DNA of 64,000 bases from an uncultured Oscillospiraceae bacterium (GTDB taxonomy: Bacteria > Bacillota > Clostridia > Oscillospirales > Acutalibacteraceae): positions 62,001 to 126,000 of the forward strand of contig URZE01000002.1 of NCBI GenBank assembly GCA_900552265.1, given 5' to 3'. The notes below the pieces were generated by a model, which was not told where the DNA came from, ran no database searches, and saw only the letters and a program-made list of their open reading frames with translations. The position numbers were made by a program, and so were the translations under genes. Positions 53,109 to 61,607 of the stretch are shown piece by piece. How positions within the stretch are numbered: position 1 is the stretch's first letter; each line of letters opens with the position of its first letter.

Positions 53109-53741
53109 ATGAAAAAAGCAATTCTCGGAAAAAAAATCGGAATGACTCAGATTTTTGACGAAAACGGCAAAGTTATTCCCGTAACCGTAATTGAAGCCGG
53201 TCCGTGTGTTGTTTCTCAAAAGAAATCAGTGGAAACAGACGGTTATGATGCGGTTCAAATCGGATTCGGCGACATAAGACCGAAATTAGTCAATAAGCCT
53301 ATGAAAGGTCATTTTGACAAATCCAATGTAGCACCCAAAAGAATTCTTAAAGAGTACCGTTTTGAAGACGTAAGTGCATTCAATGTCGGAGATATTATCA
53401 AATCCGATATATTTGCGGCAGGCGAAAAAGTCGACGTTATCGGTACAAGCAAAGGTAAAGGATATGCCGGTGTAATTAAACGTTGGAATTTCGGAAGACT
53501 CAAAGAGACTCACGGTACAGGTCCAACTGTGCGTAAAGGTGGTTCTATCGGAGCTTGTTCTGATCCTTCAAGAGTATTTAAGGGTAAGAAAATGTCCGGA
53601 CATCTCGGAGCTGAAAGAGTAACAATTCAAAATTTGGTTATTGCTAAAGTGGATGCCGAAAATAATTTGATAGCGGTAAAAGGTGCAGTACCCGGCCCGA
53701 ACGGCGGAACCGTACTTATTCGCAACAGCGTTAAAGCGTAA
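53109..53741 (+). CDS. rplC: 50S ribosomal protein L3
   Basis: 210 residues; AILGKKIGMTQIFDENGKVI at the N-terminus, GTSKGKGYAGVIKRWNF, THGTGPTVRKGGSIGACSDP and KMSGHLGAERVTIQNL mark L3, an early assembly protein near the peptidyl-transferase centre. AGGAGG precedes the ATG. Confidence 0.99.
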   Translation: MKKAILGKKIGMTQIFDENGKVIPVTVIEAGPCVVSQKKSVETDGYDAVQIGFGDIRPKLVNKPMKGHFDKSNVAPKRILKEYRFEDVSAFNVGDIIKSDIFAAGEKVDVIGTSKGKGYAGVIKRWNFGRLKETHGTGPTVRKGGSIGACSDPSRVFKGKKMSGHLGAERVTIQNLVIAKVDAENNLIAVKGAVPGPNGGTVLIRNSVKA

Positions 53742-53757
53742 GGAAGGAGGAATTGTG

Positions 53758-54381
53758 ATGCCTAAAATAGCAGTACTTGATATGGCAGGTAAAGAAGTAG
53801 GAACAGTGGAACTTCCGGAATCTATTTTCGGAATAGAGCCGAATATGTCTGTTATGCACGATGTTGTTGTAAATCATCTTGCCAATATGCGTCAGGGAAC
53901 ACAAAGTGCACTAACTCGTTCAGAAGTTTCCGGTGGCGGAAGAAAACCCTGGAGACAAAAAGGAACAGGTCATGCACGTCAAGGTTCAATAAGAGCTCCG
54001 CAGTGGAGACACGGTGGTATAGTATTCGCACCGAAACCACGTAGCTACAAATATGTTCTTAACAAAAAAGTCAGACGTTTGGCGTTAAAATCTGCATTTT
54101 CCAGCAAATTACTTGACAGCGACATAATTGTTTTGGATTCTATTAAAATGGAAGAGTACAAAACAAAAGCAGTAGTTAATGTACTTGATGCAATCGGTGC
54201 AAACACCAAATCTCTTATAGTTTTGCCTGAGATTGAGGACAAAATCATTAAATCTGCAAGAAATATTCCCGGAGTAAAGACTTGTCAAGTTGGTGGATTG
54301 AACGTATATGATATTCTTAATGCCGGAAAATTGGTAATTCTTAAAGACGCAATCAGCAAAATCGAGGAGGTGTATGCGTAA
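53758..54381 (+). CDS. rplD: 50S ribosomal protein L4
   Basis: 207 residues; contains the exit-tunnel loop SGGGRKPWRQKGTGHARQGS followed by IRAPQWRHGG. In many bacteria L4 represses its own operon. ATG 53758 with AAGGAGG upstream; a longer frame overlaps rplC without a ribosome-binding site. Its stop overlaps the rplW start by one base. Confidence 0.98.
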   Translation: MPKIAVLDMAGKEVGTVELPESIFGIEPNMSVMHDVVVNHLANMRQGTQSALTRSEVSGGGRKPWRQKGTGHARQGSIRAPQWRHGGIVFAPKPRSYKYVLNKKVRRLALKSAFSSKLLDSDIIVLDSIKMEEYKTKAVVNVLDAIGANTKSLIVLPEIEDKIIKSARNIPGVKTCQVGGLNVYDILNAGKLVILKDAISKIEEVYA

Positions 54382-54671
54382 TGTTATCGCATGATATAAT
54401 CATTCGCCCGATTATTACTGAGAAAACTATGAGGGATATGCCGAACAAAAAGTACACCTTCAAAGTATCAAAGAGTGCCGGAAAAATTGAAATTGCAAGA
54501 GCAGTTGAAGAAATTTTTAAGGTAAAGGTTAAAAAAGTTAATACAGTAAATGTAAGAGGCAAACTTCGTCGCAGAGGTAGAACTCAAGGGTATACAGCTG
54601 CTTGGAAAAAGGCTTACGTAATCTTGACGGATAACAGCAAGGGAATTGAGTTTTTTGAAGGAATGTTTTAA
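54381..54671 (+). CDS. rplW: 50S ribosomal protein L23
   Basis: 96 residues; DIIIRPIITEKTM at the N-terminus and KYTFKV, VKKVNTVNVRGKLRRRG mark L23, docking site for trigger factor and SRP at the tunnel exit. The ATG overlaps the rplD stop (TAATG). The gap to rplB is 232 bp, unusually long, and contains the membrane-protein ORF at 54655. Confidence 0.98.
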   Translation: MLSHDIIIRPIITEKTMRDMPNKKYTFKVSKSAGKIEIARAVEEIFKVKVKKVNTVNVRGKLRRRGRTQGYTAAWKKAYVILTDNSKGIEFFEGMF

Positions 54672-54888
54672 TATTAAGAACTTTAAGTCTTTTGATTTTT
54701 TGTTGAGTTTAGTGACAACAATTTTCAATGTTTTATTAGTAGTATGGAGCATTTGTGGCAAAAGTCTTTTATGTTCTGTAATAGGAATTGCATTTTTTTG
54801 CAGTAATCTTTTAAATTTATATGGTTGTTTTAAAGATATAAAAAAGCAGTGTAAGGAGGAGTCAGCCTCCGCAAAGCTAAATAATTAA
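54655..54888 (+). CDS. small putative membrane protein inserted between rplW and rplB
   Basis: 77 residues from TTG 54655 (AAGGGA ten bases upstream, inside the end of rplW); TTG 54646 is an alternative. Two hydrophobic segments (about 16-33 and 37-54: LLSLVTTIFNVLLVVWSI, then LLCSVIGIAFFCSNLL) followed by a charged end FKDIKKQCKEESASAK. The frame runs to 15 bp before rplB and uses the whole unusual gap. Codon pattern looks coding. I know no ribosomal or secretion protein at this place; it may be a lineage-specific gene, co-transcribed with the operon. Confidence 0.55.
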   Translation: MKECFNIKNFKSFDFLLSLVTTIFNVLLVVWSICGKSLLCSVIGIAFFCSNLLNLYGCFKDIKKQCKEESASAKLNN

Positions 54889-54903
54889 GGAGAGTGAAAT
54901 AAT

Positions 54904-55737
54904 TTGGCAATAAAAAATTATAAACCGACTACCCCTTCAAGAAGAAATATGTCGGTTACCGATTATTCCGAGTTATCAAAAAACGGTCCGGAAAGAAGTT
55001 TACTTTGTTCTTTGAATAAAAAAGCCGGACGTAACAGTTACGGTCGTATTACCGTGCGTCACAGAGGCGGCGGAAATAGAAGAAAATATCGTATTATAGA
55101 TTTTAAAAGACAGAAATTCGATGTTGTCGGTAAAGTTTTAACACTTGAATACGATCCTAACCGTTCATCTCATATTGCACTTGTTCAATATGAAGACGGA
55201 GAAAAGAGATATATCATAGCTCCTCAAGGTCTTAAAGTCGGACAGGAAATAATGGCCGGTGAAGCAGCTGATATTAAAACAGGAAATGCGCTTCCTTTAA
55301 GTAGTATTCCTGTGGGTACATTTATTCATAACGTAGAACTTTATCCCGGAAAAGGAGCACAACTTGCAAGAGCAGCCGGAAATATGGCTCAACTTATGGC
55401 AAAAGAAGGAAAAATGGCTCTTTTGAGACTTCCTTCGGGAGAACTCAGGAATGTTCCTGCGGAATGTATGGCAACAGTCGGTCAAGTAGGAAACATCGAT
55501 CATGAAAACGTTAAGATCGGTAAAGCCGGACGTAAACGTAACATGGGCTGGAGACCTACAGTACGTGGTTCAGTCATGAACCCATGCGATCACCCGCACG
55601 GTGGTGGTGAAGGTAAATCTCCTGTTGGACGTCCAGGACCTACAACACCTTGGGGTAAACCTGCACTCGGATATAAGACCAGATCTAAGAAAAAAGCCTC
55701 TAACAAATATATTGTTAAACGCAGAAACGGCAAATAA
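54904..55737 (+). CDS. rplB: 50S ribosomal protein L2
   Basis: 277 residues; KNYKPTTPSRRNMSVTDYSE at the start, GRITVRHRGGGNRRKYRIID, and the peptidyl-transferase loop region NPCDHPHGGGEGKSPVGRPG with the conserved His. The start is TTG with AAGGAG upstream. Confidence 0.99.
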   Translation: MAIKNYKPTTPSRRNMSVTDYSELSKNGPERSLLCSLNKKAGRNSYGRITVRHRGGGNRRKYRIIDFKRQKFDVVGKVLTLEYDPNRSSHIALVQYEDGEKRYIIAPQGLKVGQEIMAGEAADIKTGNALPLSSIPVGTFIHNVELYPGKGAQLARAAGNMAQLMAKEGKMALLRLPSGELRNVPAECMATVGQVGNIDHENVKIGKAGRKRNMGWRPTVRGSVMNPCDHPHGGGEGKSPVGRPGPTTPWGKPALGYKTRSKKKASNKYIVKRRNGK

Positions 55738-55758
55738 TCGGGAAAGGAGATTGATATT

Positions 55759-56034
55759 GTGAGCAGAAGTTTGAAAAAAGCACCTTTTGTTGCACCTTCA
55801 CTGATAAAGAAAGTGAAAGAGCAAAATAAAAAAGGTGAAAAGAAAATAATTAAAACATGGAGCAGACCATCGACAATTTTCCCGGAATTTGTAGGACACA
55901 CATTTGCTGTTCATGACGGTCGCAAGCATGTACCGGTGTATGTAACCGAAGATATGGTAGGACATAAACTCGGTGAATTTGCACCAACAAGAACATTTAA
56001 AGGTCATGCAGGCTCTAAAACAACAAAAAAATAA
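55759..56034 (+). CDS. rpsS: 30S ribosomal protein S19
   Basis: 91 residues; SRSLKKAPFVAPSLIKKV, TIFPEFVGHTFAVHDGRKH and GHKLGEFAPTRTFKGH identify S19 of the 30S head. GTG start after AAAGGAG. Confidence 0.99.
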   Translation: MSRSLKKAPFVAPSLIKKVKEQNKKGEKKIIKTWSRPSTIFPEFVGHTFAVHDGRKHVPVYVTEDMVGHKLGEFAPTRTFKGHAGSKTTKK

Positions 56035-56055
56035 CGGGCGAAAGGAGTTGTAATA

Positions 56056-56391
56056 ATGGAAGCAAGGGCTCATTTAAGATACGCTCGTATTTCACCGAGA
56101 AAAGTTTCCATAGTGCTTGATTTAATTCGCAATAAACCTGTAGAATACGCAATGGCAGTGCTTGAACACACTCCAAAATCTGCGTGTGAATATCTTAAAA
56201 AATTGCTTAAATCAGCTATGGCCAATGCGGTAAATAACTATCAAATGGACGTATCTCGTCTTTATGTTTCGGAATGTTTCGTATGTCCGGGACCTATTCT
56301 TAAAAGAATCAGACCTATGTCCAAAGGAAGAGCGTACAGAATCGAAAAAAGAAGCTCTCATGTTACTATAGTTTTAAAGGAAAAAGATTAG
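56056..56391 (+). CDS. rplV: 50S ribosomal protein L22
   Basis: 111 residues; ARISPRKVSIVLDLIRNKPV, LKKLLKSAMANAVNNYQMD and the beta-hairpin GPILKRIRPMSKGRAYRIEK that lines the exit tunnel. ATG after AAAGGAG. Confidence 0.99.
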   Translation: MEARAHLRYARISPRKVSIVLDLIRNKPVEYAMAVLEHTPKSACEYLKKLLKSAMANAVNNYQMDVSRLYVSECFVCPGPILKRIRPMSKGRAYRIEKRSSHVTIVLKEKD

Positions 56392-56409
56392 CAGAAAAGG
56401 AGGTTAACT

Positions 56410-57099
56410 ATGGGGCAAAAAGTAAATCCACACGGTTTTCGTGTAGGAATAATTAACAATTGGGATTCACGTTGGTTTGTTAAGAAAAAAGATTTTGCTG
56501 ATGCATTGGTGGAAGATTTTAAAATTCGTAAAGTTCTCCTTAAAAAGCTCAAAGCTGCCGGAGTTCCGAAGATTGAAATTGAAAGAGATAATGCCAAAGT
56601 TCGCATCAATATTCATTGTGCCAAACCGGGTATAGTAATCGGTAAAGGCGGAGCAGAAATTGAAAAATTGAAGATTTTCTGTGAAAAATTGATAAAAAAA
56701 CCTGTAGTTATTAATATTGTCGAAATTAAGAATGCAGATATGAATGCTAAGCTCGTAGCTGAAAGCATTGCTGCACAGCTTGAAAAGAGAGTTTCATTCA
56801 GACGTGCTCTTAAACAAGCCATGGGACGTTCGATGAAATGTGGAGCAAAGGGTATTAAAACTCAGGTTTCAGGAAGACTTGGCGGAGCTGAAATAGCAAG
56901 AACCGAACATTATCATGAGGGAACTATTCCGCTTCAAACAATTAGAGCAAATATTGATTATGGTTTTGCTCAGGCTGCGACTACTTACGGAATCATCGGA
57001 GTAAAAGTTTGGATTTACAAAGGTGAAGTTTTGATGAATTCCACAAAGAAAGAAACAGCGAAAGGGGGCAATAAAGATGCTGTTGCCGAAAAGAACTAA
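56410..57099 (+). CDS. rpsC: 30S ribosomal protein S3
   Basis: 229 residues; GQKVNPHGFRVGIINNWDS, the KH domain with GIVIGKGGAEIEKL, and C-terminal GRLGGAEIARTEHYHEGTIP. Part of the mRNA entry helicase. ATG after AAGGAGG. Its last 23 bases overlap rplP. Confidence 0.99.
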   Translation: MGQKVNPHGFRVGIINNWDSRWFVKKKDFADALVEDFKIRKVLLKKLKAAGVPKIEIERDNAKVRINIHCAKPGIVIGKGGAEIEKLKIFCEKLIKKPVVINIVEIKNADMNAKLVAESIAAQLEKRVSFRRALKQAMGRSMKCGAKGIKTQVSGRLGGAEIARTEHYHEGTIPLQTIRANIDYGFAQAATTYGIIGVKVWIYKGEVLMNSTKKETAKGGNKDAVAEKN

Positions 57100-57499
57100 G
57101 CGCAGAAAAGTACACCGTGGAAGAATGAAAGGTCGTGCAATGAGAGGAAATACCGTATCTTACGGAGATTTCGGACTGCAGACTTTAGAGCCTTGCTGGA
57201 TTACTTCAAATCAAATAGAAGCAGCTCGTGTTGCTATGACAAGATTTTGTAAAAGAGCAGGTAAAGTTTGGATTAAAATATTCCCTGATAAACCTGTATC
57301 TAAAAAACCCGCCGAAACCCGCATGGGTAAAGGTAAAGGTGCTCCGGAATTTTGGGTAGCAGTTGTTAAACCAGGCAGAGTTATGTTTGAAATAGGAGAT
57401 GTCTCCGAAGATATCGCAAGAGAAGCTATGCGTTTGGCAGCAAATAAATTGCCGGTTAAATGTAAATTTTTGAAAAAAGAAACGGATGGTGAGGTGTAA
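57077..57499 (+). CDS. rplP: 50S ribosomal protein L16
   Basis: 140 residues; LLPKRTKRRKVHRGRMKGRA at the start, GLQTLEPCWITSNQIEAARV, RMGKGKGAPEFWVAVVKPGR. Binds near the A-site tRNA. The ATG lies inside rpsC with AAAGGGGGC upstream, a coupled overlap. Confidence 0.99.
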   Translation: MLLPKRTKRRKVHRGRMKGRAMRGNTVSYGDFGLQTLEPCWITSNQIEAARVAMTRFCKRAGKVWIKIFPDKPVSKKPAETRMGKGKGAPEFWVAVVKPGRVMFEIGDVSEDIAREAMRLAANKLPVKCKFLKKETDGEV

Positions 57500-57693
57500 T
57501 GAAGATTAAAGAAATTAAATCTTTGACAAATGAGGAGCTCGAAAATAAGCTCAAAGACCTTAAATCCGAACTTTTTAATCTTAGATTTCAACTCGCTGTA
57601 AATCAGCTTGAAAATCCTATGCGTATTAAAGAGGTTAAGAAAAGTATAGCCAGAGTTTTGACGGTTCTTCGAGAAAAGAAAGTTAATGCGTAA
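57499..57693 (+). CDS. rpmC: 50S ribosomal protein L29
   Basis: 64 residues, two helices: EIKSLTNEELENKLKDLKSE and FNLRFQLAVNQLENPMRIKE, typical of L29. ATG overlaps the rplP stop by one base; GGTGAGGTG upstream. Confidence 0.98.
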   Translation: MKIKEIKSLTNEELENKLKDLKSELFNLRFQLAVNQLENPMRIKEVKKSIARVLTVLREKKVNA

Positions 57694-57710
57694 CGGAAGG
57701 AGGAATCAGT

Positions 57711-57968
57711 GTGAGCGATAGAAATATGAGAAAAGTGGAAACCGGAAAAGTGGTAAGTGACAAAATGGATAAAACAGTAGTTGTTGCCGTTGAAAACCGT
57801 GTAAAACATCCGCTTTATAAAAAAATCGTTAAACGTACACTTAAATTAAAAGCGCACGATGAAAACAATGAATGCAAAATTGGAGATAAAGTTCAAGTTA
57901 TGGAGACAAGACCTCTTTCCAAAGATAAGAGATGGAGACTTGTTGAAATAGTAGAAAAAGCCAAATAA
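57711..57968 (+). CDS. rpsQ: 30S ribosomal protein S17
   Basis: 85 residues, OB fold: GKVVSDKMDKTVVVAVE, HPLYKKIVKRTLKLKAHDE, GDKVQVMETRPLSKDKRWRL. GTG start after AAGGAGG. Confidence 0.99.
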   Translation: MSDRNMRKVETGKVVSDKMDKTVVVAVENRVKHPLYKKIVKRTLKLKAHDENNECKIGDKVQVMETRPLSKDKRWRLVEIVEKAK

Positions 57969-58012
57969 TTTAAGGTCAAAAATGATAATATCAGTTAGGA
58001 GGAGAATGAACT

Positions 58013-58381
58013 GTGGTACAGCCTCAAACTCTTTTAAAAATAGGCGATAACACCGGTGCAAAGGAAATAATGTGCATTCGAGTTCTTGGCGGAACACGTA
58101 GAAAGTATGCCGGTGTTGGTGATGTGATAGTTGCTTCTGTTAAAAAAGCATCACCCGGAGGCGTTGTCAAAAAGGGCGACGTTGTTAAAGCCGTGGTTGT
58201 CAGAACTAAAAGTAATATTCGTCGAAATGATGGTACTTACATTAAATTTGATGAAAATTCAGCAGTTATAATTAAAGAAGATAAAAATCCGAAGGGCACA
58301 CGTATTTTTGGACCAATTCCGAGAGAATTAAGAATAGACGGATACACCAAAATATTGAGCCTTGCTCCGGAAGTTCTCTAA
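58013..58381 (+). CDS. rplN: 50S ribosomal protein L14
   Basis: 122 residues; MVQPQTLLKIGDNTGAKEI, VLGGTRRKYAGVGDVIVASV, FDENSAVIIKEDKNPKGTRI. GTG start after AGGAGG. Confidence 0.99.
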   Translation: MVQPQTLLKIGDNTGAKEIMCIRVLGGTRRKYAGVGDVIVASVKKASPGGVVKKGDVVKAVVVRTKSNIRRNDGTYIKFDENSAVIIKEDKNPKGTRIFGPIPRELRIDGYTKILSLAPEVL

Positions 58382-58397
58382 CAGGAGGTGTTTACTG

Positions 58398-58754
58398 TTG
58401 TTTAAGAAAAGTAGAAATAAAGCAGCTCGTTCCGGAAACGGTCATGTTCATGTAAAAACTGGCGATACAGTCGTTGTTCTCAGTGGAAAAGATCGTGGAA
58501 AACAAGGAAAAGTTGTTGCAGTCAGCCCTAAAGAAGGAAAGCTGATTGTTGAAGGTGTTAACATCGTTTCAAAACATGTTAAACCCCGCAAAGCAGGTCA
58601 GGAGGGCGGAATAGTTAAAACCGAAGGTGCCATGTATGCGTCAAAAGTTCAACTTATGTGCTCTCATTGCGGTAAACGTACACGTATTGCTCACAAGATT
58701 ATGAGCGACGGAAAGAAAAGACGCAGCTGTAAAAAGTGCGGCGAAGTACTGTAA
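58398..58754 (+). CDS. rplX: 50S ribosomal protein L24 with zinc-ribbon C-terminus
   Basis: 118 residues; KOW motif HVKTGDTVVVLSGKDRGKQG, VEGVNIVSKHVKP, then a C-terminal C-S-H-C and C-K-K-C pair able to bind zinc. The TTG at 58398 follows GGAGGTG and gives MFKKSRNKAA; a longer frame overlaps rplN and has no ribosome-binding site. Confidence 0.98.
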   Translation: MFKKSRNKAARSGNGHVHVKTGDTVVVLSGKDRGKQGKVVAVSPKEGKLIVEGVNIVSKHVKPRKAGQEGGIVKTEGAMYASKVQLMCSHCGKRTRIAHKIMSDGKKRRSCKKCGEVL

Positions 58755-58765
58755 GGAGGATATGA

Positions 58766-59305
58766 ATGGCCAGACTTAGAGATTTTTACAAAGAAAAAGT
58801 TGCGTCGCAGCTTCAAGGTAAGTTTAATTATAAAAATGTAATGCAGATACCTAAAATTGAAAAAATCGTAATAAACGTCGGAGCCGGAGAAGCAAAAGAT
58901 AATTCTAAAGTTATCACTTCAATCATTGAAGATTTAGCCACCATAACAGGTCAAAAACCGGTTGTGTGTACAGCAAGAAAATCTGTTGCTAACTTTAAAA
59001 TTCGTGAAGGTATGAAAATCGGAGCAAAGGTAACGCTTCGTGGTGATAAGATGTATGAATTTTTAGACAGATTTTTCAATTTTGCTCTCCCGAGAGTAAG
59101 AGACTTCAGAGGAATTAATCCGAACTCTTTCGACGGAAAAGGTAACTACAACATGGGAGTAAAAGAACAACTTATATTCCCTGAAATTGAATATGATAAA
59201 ATCGATAAAATCCGTGGAATGGATATTTCTATTTCAACGACGGCTCAAACCGACGATGAAGCCAGAGAATTACTAAGACTGATGGGCGCACCATTTGCAA
59301 AATAA
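58766..59305 (+). CDS. rplE: 50S ribosomal protein L5
   Basis: 179 residues; QLQGKFNYKNVMQIPKIEKI, VINVGAGEAKDN, ARKSVANFKIREGMKIGAKV, and GKGNYNMGVKEQLIFPEIEY. Contacts 5S rRNA, whose only visible gene here is at 26277. ATG after AAGGAGG. Confidence 0.99.
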   Translation: MARLRDFYKEKVASQLQGKFNYKNVMQIPKIEKIVINVGAGEAKDNSKVITSIIEDLATITGQKPVVCTARKSVANFKIREGMKIGAKVTLRGDKMYEFLDRFFNFALPRVRDFRGINPNSFDGKGNYNMGVKEQLIFPEIEYDKIDKIRGMDISISTTAQTDDEARELLRLMGAPFAK

Positions 59306-59317
59306 GGAGGGATTACT

Positions 59318-59503
59318 GTGGCTAAGACATCTCAAAAAGTAAGACAGAGCAGACCGCAAAAATTTTCAACTCGTGAATATTCAAGATGTAGACTCTGCGG
59401 AAGGCCGCACGGTTACCTTCGCAAATTTGGTACATGCCGTATTTGTTTTAGGGAACTCGCATATAAAGGAGAAATTCCGGGTATAAGAAAAGCAAGCTGG
59501 TAA
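59318..59503 (+). CDS. rpsN: 30S ribosomal protein S14, zinc type
   Basis: 61 residues with CRLCGRPHGYLRKFGTCRIC, the two CxxC pairs of the zinc-binding short S14. GTG start after AAGGAGG. Confidence 0.98.
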   Translation: MAKTSQKVRQSRPQKFSTREYSRCRLCGRPHGYLRKFGTCRICFRELAYKGEIPGIRKASW

Positions 59504-59530
59504 AAACGGAGTAGGGGAGGTAAACAATCT

Positions 59531-59929
59531 ATGCAAATCACCGATACTATTGCAGATTTGCTGACAAGAATTCGTAATGCTACATCTGCAAAGCACGAAA
59601 CGGTAGAAATTCCTGCGTCGAACATGAAAAAGGCAATAACTCAAATATTGCTTGACGAAGGATACATTAAAAAATTTGTTGTATCTGAGGACGGAAAACA
59701 AGGTATGATAAAGATTTTCCTCAAATACACAGATAATAAGAAATCGGTAATTACGGGACTTAAAAGAGTTTCTAAACCGGGTCTCAGAATTTATAGTGAT
59801 GTTGAGAATATGCCCAAGGTTATGAAAGGTCTTGGAATTGCAATAATTTCCACATCAAAAGGCGTAATGACTGACCGCAAAGCACGTAAAGAAAACGTGG
59901 GCGGAGAAGTTCTCGCATTTATATGGTAA
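59531..59929 (+). CDS. rpsH: 30S ribosomal protein S8
   Basis: 132 residues; TDTIADLLTRIRNATSAKHE, GLKRVSKPGLRIYSDVENMP and the C-terminal GIAIISTSKGVMTDRKARKE. In E. coli S8 is the spc operon repressor. ATG after AGGGGAGG. Confidence 0.99.
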   Translation: MQITDTIADLLTRIRNATSAKHETVEIPASNMKKAITQILLDEGYIKKFVVSEDGKQGMIKIFLKYTDNKKSVITGLKRVSKPGLRIYSDVENMPKVMKGLGIAIISTSKGVMTDRKARKENVGGEVLAFIW

Positions 59930-59942
59930 AGGGGGGACATAA

Positions 59943-60479
59943 ATGTCCAGAATTGGAAGAAAACCTATAAATATTCCCGCCGGAGTAGAGGTTTCTCTTA
60001 ACGATGGCGTATTAACGGTTAAAGGGTCTAAAGGAACGCTTACTCAAAAAATTCACCGCAATATGCAAGTTGAAATTAATGATGGCGTAGTTACAGTTTT
60101 AAGACCTAATGACCTTAAACAAAACAGAGCTCTTCACGGTCTCACTCGTTCTTTGATTCACAACATGGTTGAAGGAGTGTCGAACGGATTTAAAAAAGAA
60201 CTCGAAGTAAATGGCGTTGGATATCGTGTTCAAAAACAAGGCAACAATCTTGTCATGAATTTGGGATATTCTCACCAGGTTATAGTTCCTGAAATCGAAG
60301 GAATCAAACTCGAAGCTCAAGGAAACAGAATAACTGTTCTCGGAGCAGACAAGCAAAAAGTAGGACAGTTTGCAGCGGAAATTCGTGAAAAACGTCCGCC
60401 TGAACCTTATAAAGGTAAAGGAATTAAATATGTGGACGAAGTAATTCGCCGCAAAGAAGGTAAAACAGGTAAAAAATAA
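59943..60479 (+). CDS. rplF: 50S ribosomal protein L6
   Basis: 178 residues; SRIGRKPINIPAGVEVSLND, HGLTRSLIHNMVEGVSNGFK and C-terminal PPEPYKGKGIKYVDEVIRRK. ATG after AAAGGGGGG. Confidence 0.99.
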   Translation: MSRIGRKPINIPAGVEVSLNDGVLTVKGSKGTLTQKIHRNMQVEINDGVVTVLRPNDLKQNRALHGLTRSLIHNMVEGVSNGFKKELEVNGVGYRVQKQGNNLVMNLGYSHQVIVPEIEGIKLEAQGNRITVLGADKQKVGQFAAEIREKRPPEPYKGKGIKYVDEVIRRKEGKTGKK

Positions 60480-60497
60480 TTAGGAGTGTGAATCAAC

Positions 60498-60857
60498 ATG
60501 GTAAACAAGGCAGATAAAAATCTGGCCCGTTTAAAACGCCACAAAAGAGTGCGTGGAAAAATAATGGGCACAGCTGTTCGCCCCCGCATGAATGTGTTCC
60601 GCTCCAGGACTAACATTTATGCCCAGGTAATAGACGACATTTCTGGAAAAACTTTGGTTTCGGCATCATCTCTTGATAAAGAAATCGAAGGATACGGCGG
60701 AAACAAAGAAGCCGCAAGAAAAGTCGGACAGCTTATTGCGAAACGTGCAATCGACAATAAAATCGAAAGTATTGTTTTTGACCGTGGAGGATATGTTTTT
60801 CACGGACGTGTTAAGGAATTAGCAGAAGGCGCCAGAGAAGGCGGACTTAAATTTTAA
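60498..60857 (+). CDS. rplR: 50S ribosomal protein L18
   Basis: 119 residues; RLKRHKRVRGKIMGTAVRPR, MNVFRSRTNIYAQVIDD and FDRGGYVFHGRVKELAEGAR. Binds 5S rRNA. ATG after TAGGAG. Confidence 0.99.
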   Translation: MVNKADKNLARLKRHKRVRGKIMGTAVRPRMNVFRSRTNIYAQVIDDISGKTLVSASSLDKEIEGYGGNKEAARKVGQLIAKRAIDNKIESIVFDRGGYVFHGRVKELAEGAREGGLKF

Positions 60858-60879
60858 GGTATAAAGGAGGGAAATACTT

Positions 60880-61380
60880 TTGGCTAGAATTGATGGATCA
60901 GTCCTTGACTTGAAAGAAAGACTCGTAGCTATTAACAGAGTTTCCAAAACCGTTAAAGGTGGACGTATATTTAAGTTTGCTGCTCTTATGGTTGTGGGTG
61001 ACGGAAAAGGAACGGTAGGATTTGGAATCGGTAAATCAGGAGAAGTTCCGGATGCAATAAGAAAAGGAATCGAAGACGCTAAGAAAAATTTAATAAGAGT
61101 TCCTTTAAAAGGAGATACACTTCCTCATGAAATTATCGGTGAATTCGGAGCTGCAAAAGTTCTCATGAAGCCTGCCGCACCGGGTACCGGAGTTATAGCA
61201 GGAGGACCAGTTCGTGCAGTTGTAGAATCTGCCGGAATTAAGGATATTCGTACAAAAGCTCTGCGTTCTAATAATCCTTGCAATGTTGTAAGGGCAGTAA
61301 TCGAAGGATTAAAATCTTTACGCAGTGCTCAAGAGGTTGCTGAGATTCGCGGTAAAACCGTTGAAGAAATACTTAGATAG
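60880..61380 (+). CDS. rpsE: 30S ribosomal protein S5
   Basis: 166 residues; LKERLVAINRVSKTVKGGRI, GDGKGTVGFGIGKSGEVPDA and the C-terminal GIKDIRTKALRSNNPCNVVR. TTG start after AAAGGAGG. Confidence 0.99.
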   Translation: MARIDGSVLDLKERLVAINRVSKTVKGGRIFKFAALMVVGDGKGTVGFGIGKSGEVPDAIRKGIEDAKKNLIRVPLKGDTLPHEIIGEFGAAKVLMKPAAPGTGVIAGGPVRAVVESAGIKDIRTKALRSNNPCNVVRAVIEGLKSLRSAQEVAEIRGKTVEEILR

Positions 61381-61393
61381 GAGGCTGGCAGTT

Positions 61394-61570
61394 ATGTCAT
61401 TAAAGATAAAGCTTAAAAAAAGTTTAGCCGGCCGCTTAAAAAATCAAATTGCGACCGCTAAATCTTTAAAATTAAGAAAGATAAACAATGAAACCATACA
61501 GCCTGATAATGAAGCTACACGTGGAAAAATAAAAATTATTGAGCATATGGTGGAAGTTTCCGAGGTTTAA
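61394..61570 (+). CDS. rpmD: 50S ribosomal protein L30
   Basis: 58 residues; SLKIKLKKSLAGRLKNQIAT, LKLRKINNETIQPDNEATRG, IKIIEHMVEV. ATG after GGAGG; a longer frame overlaps rpsE. Confidence 0.96.
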   Translation: MSLKIKLKKSLAGRLKNQIATAKSLKLRKINNETIQPDNEATRGKIKIIEHMVEVSEV

Positions 61571-61607
61571 ATTATTGGTGTGTAAACAATTTTAGGAGGT
61601 GAATCAA

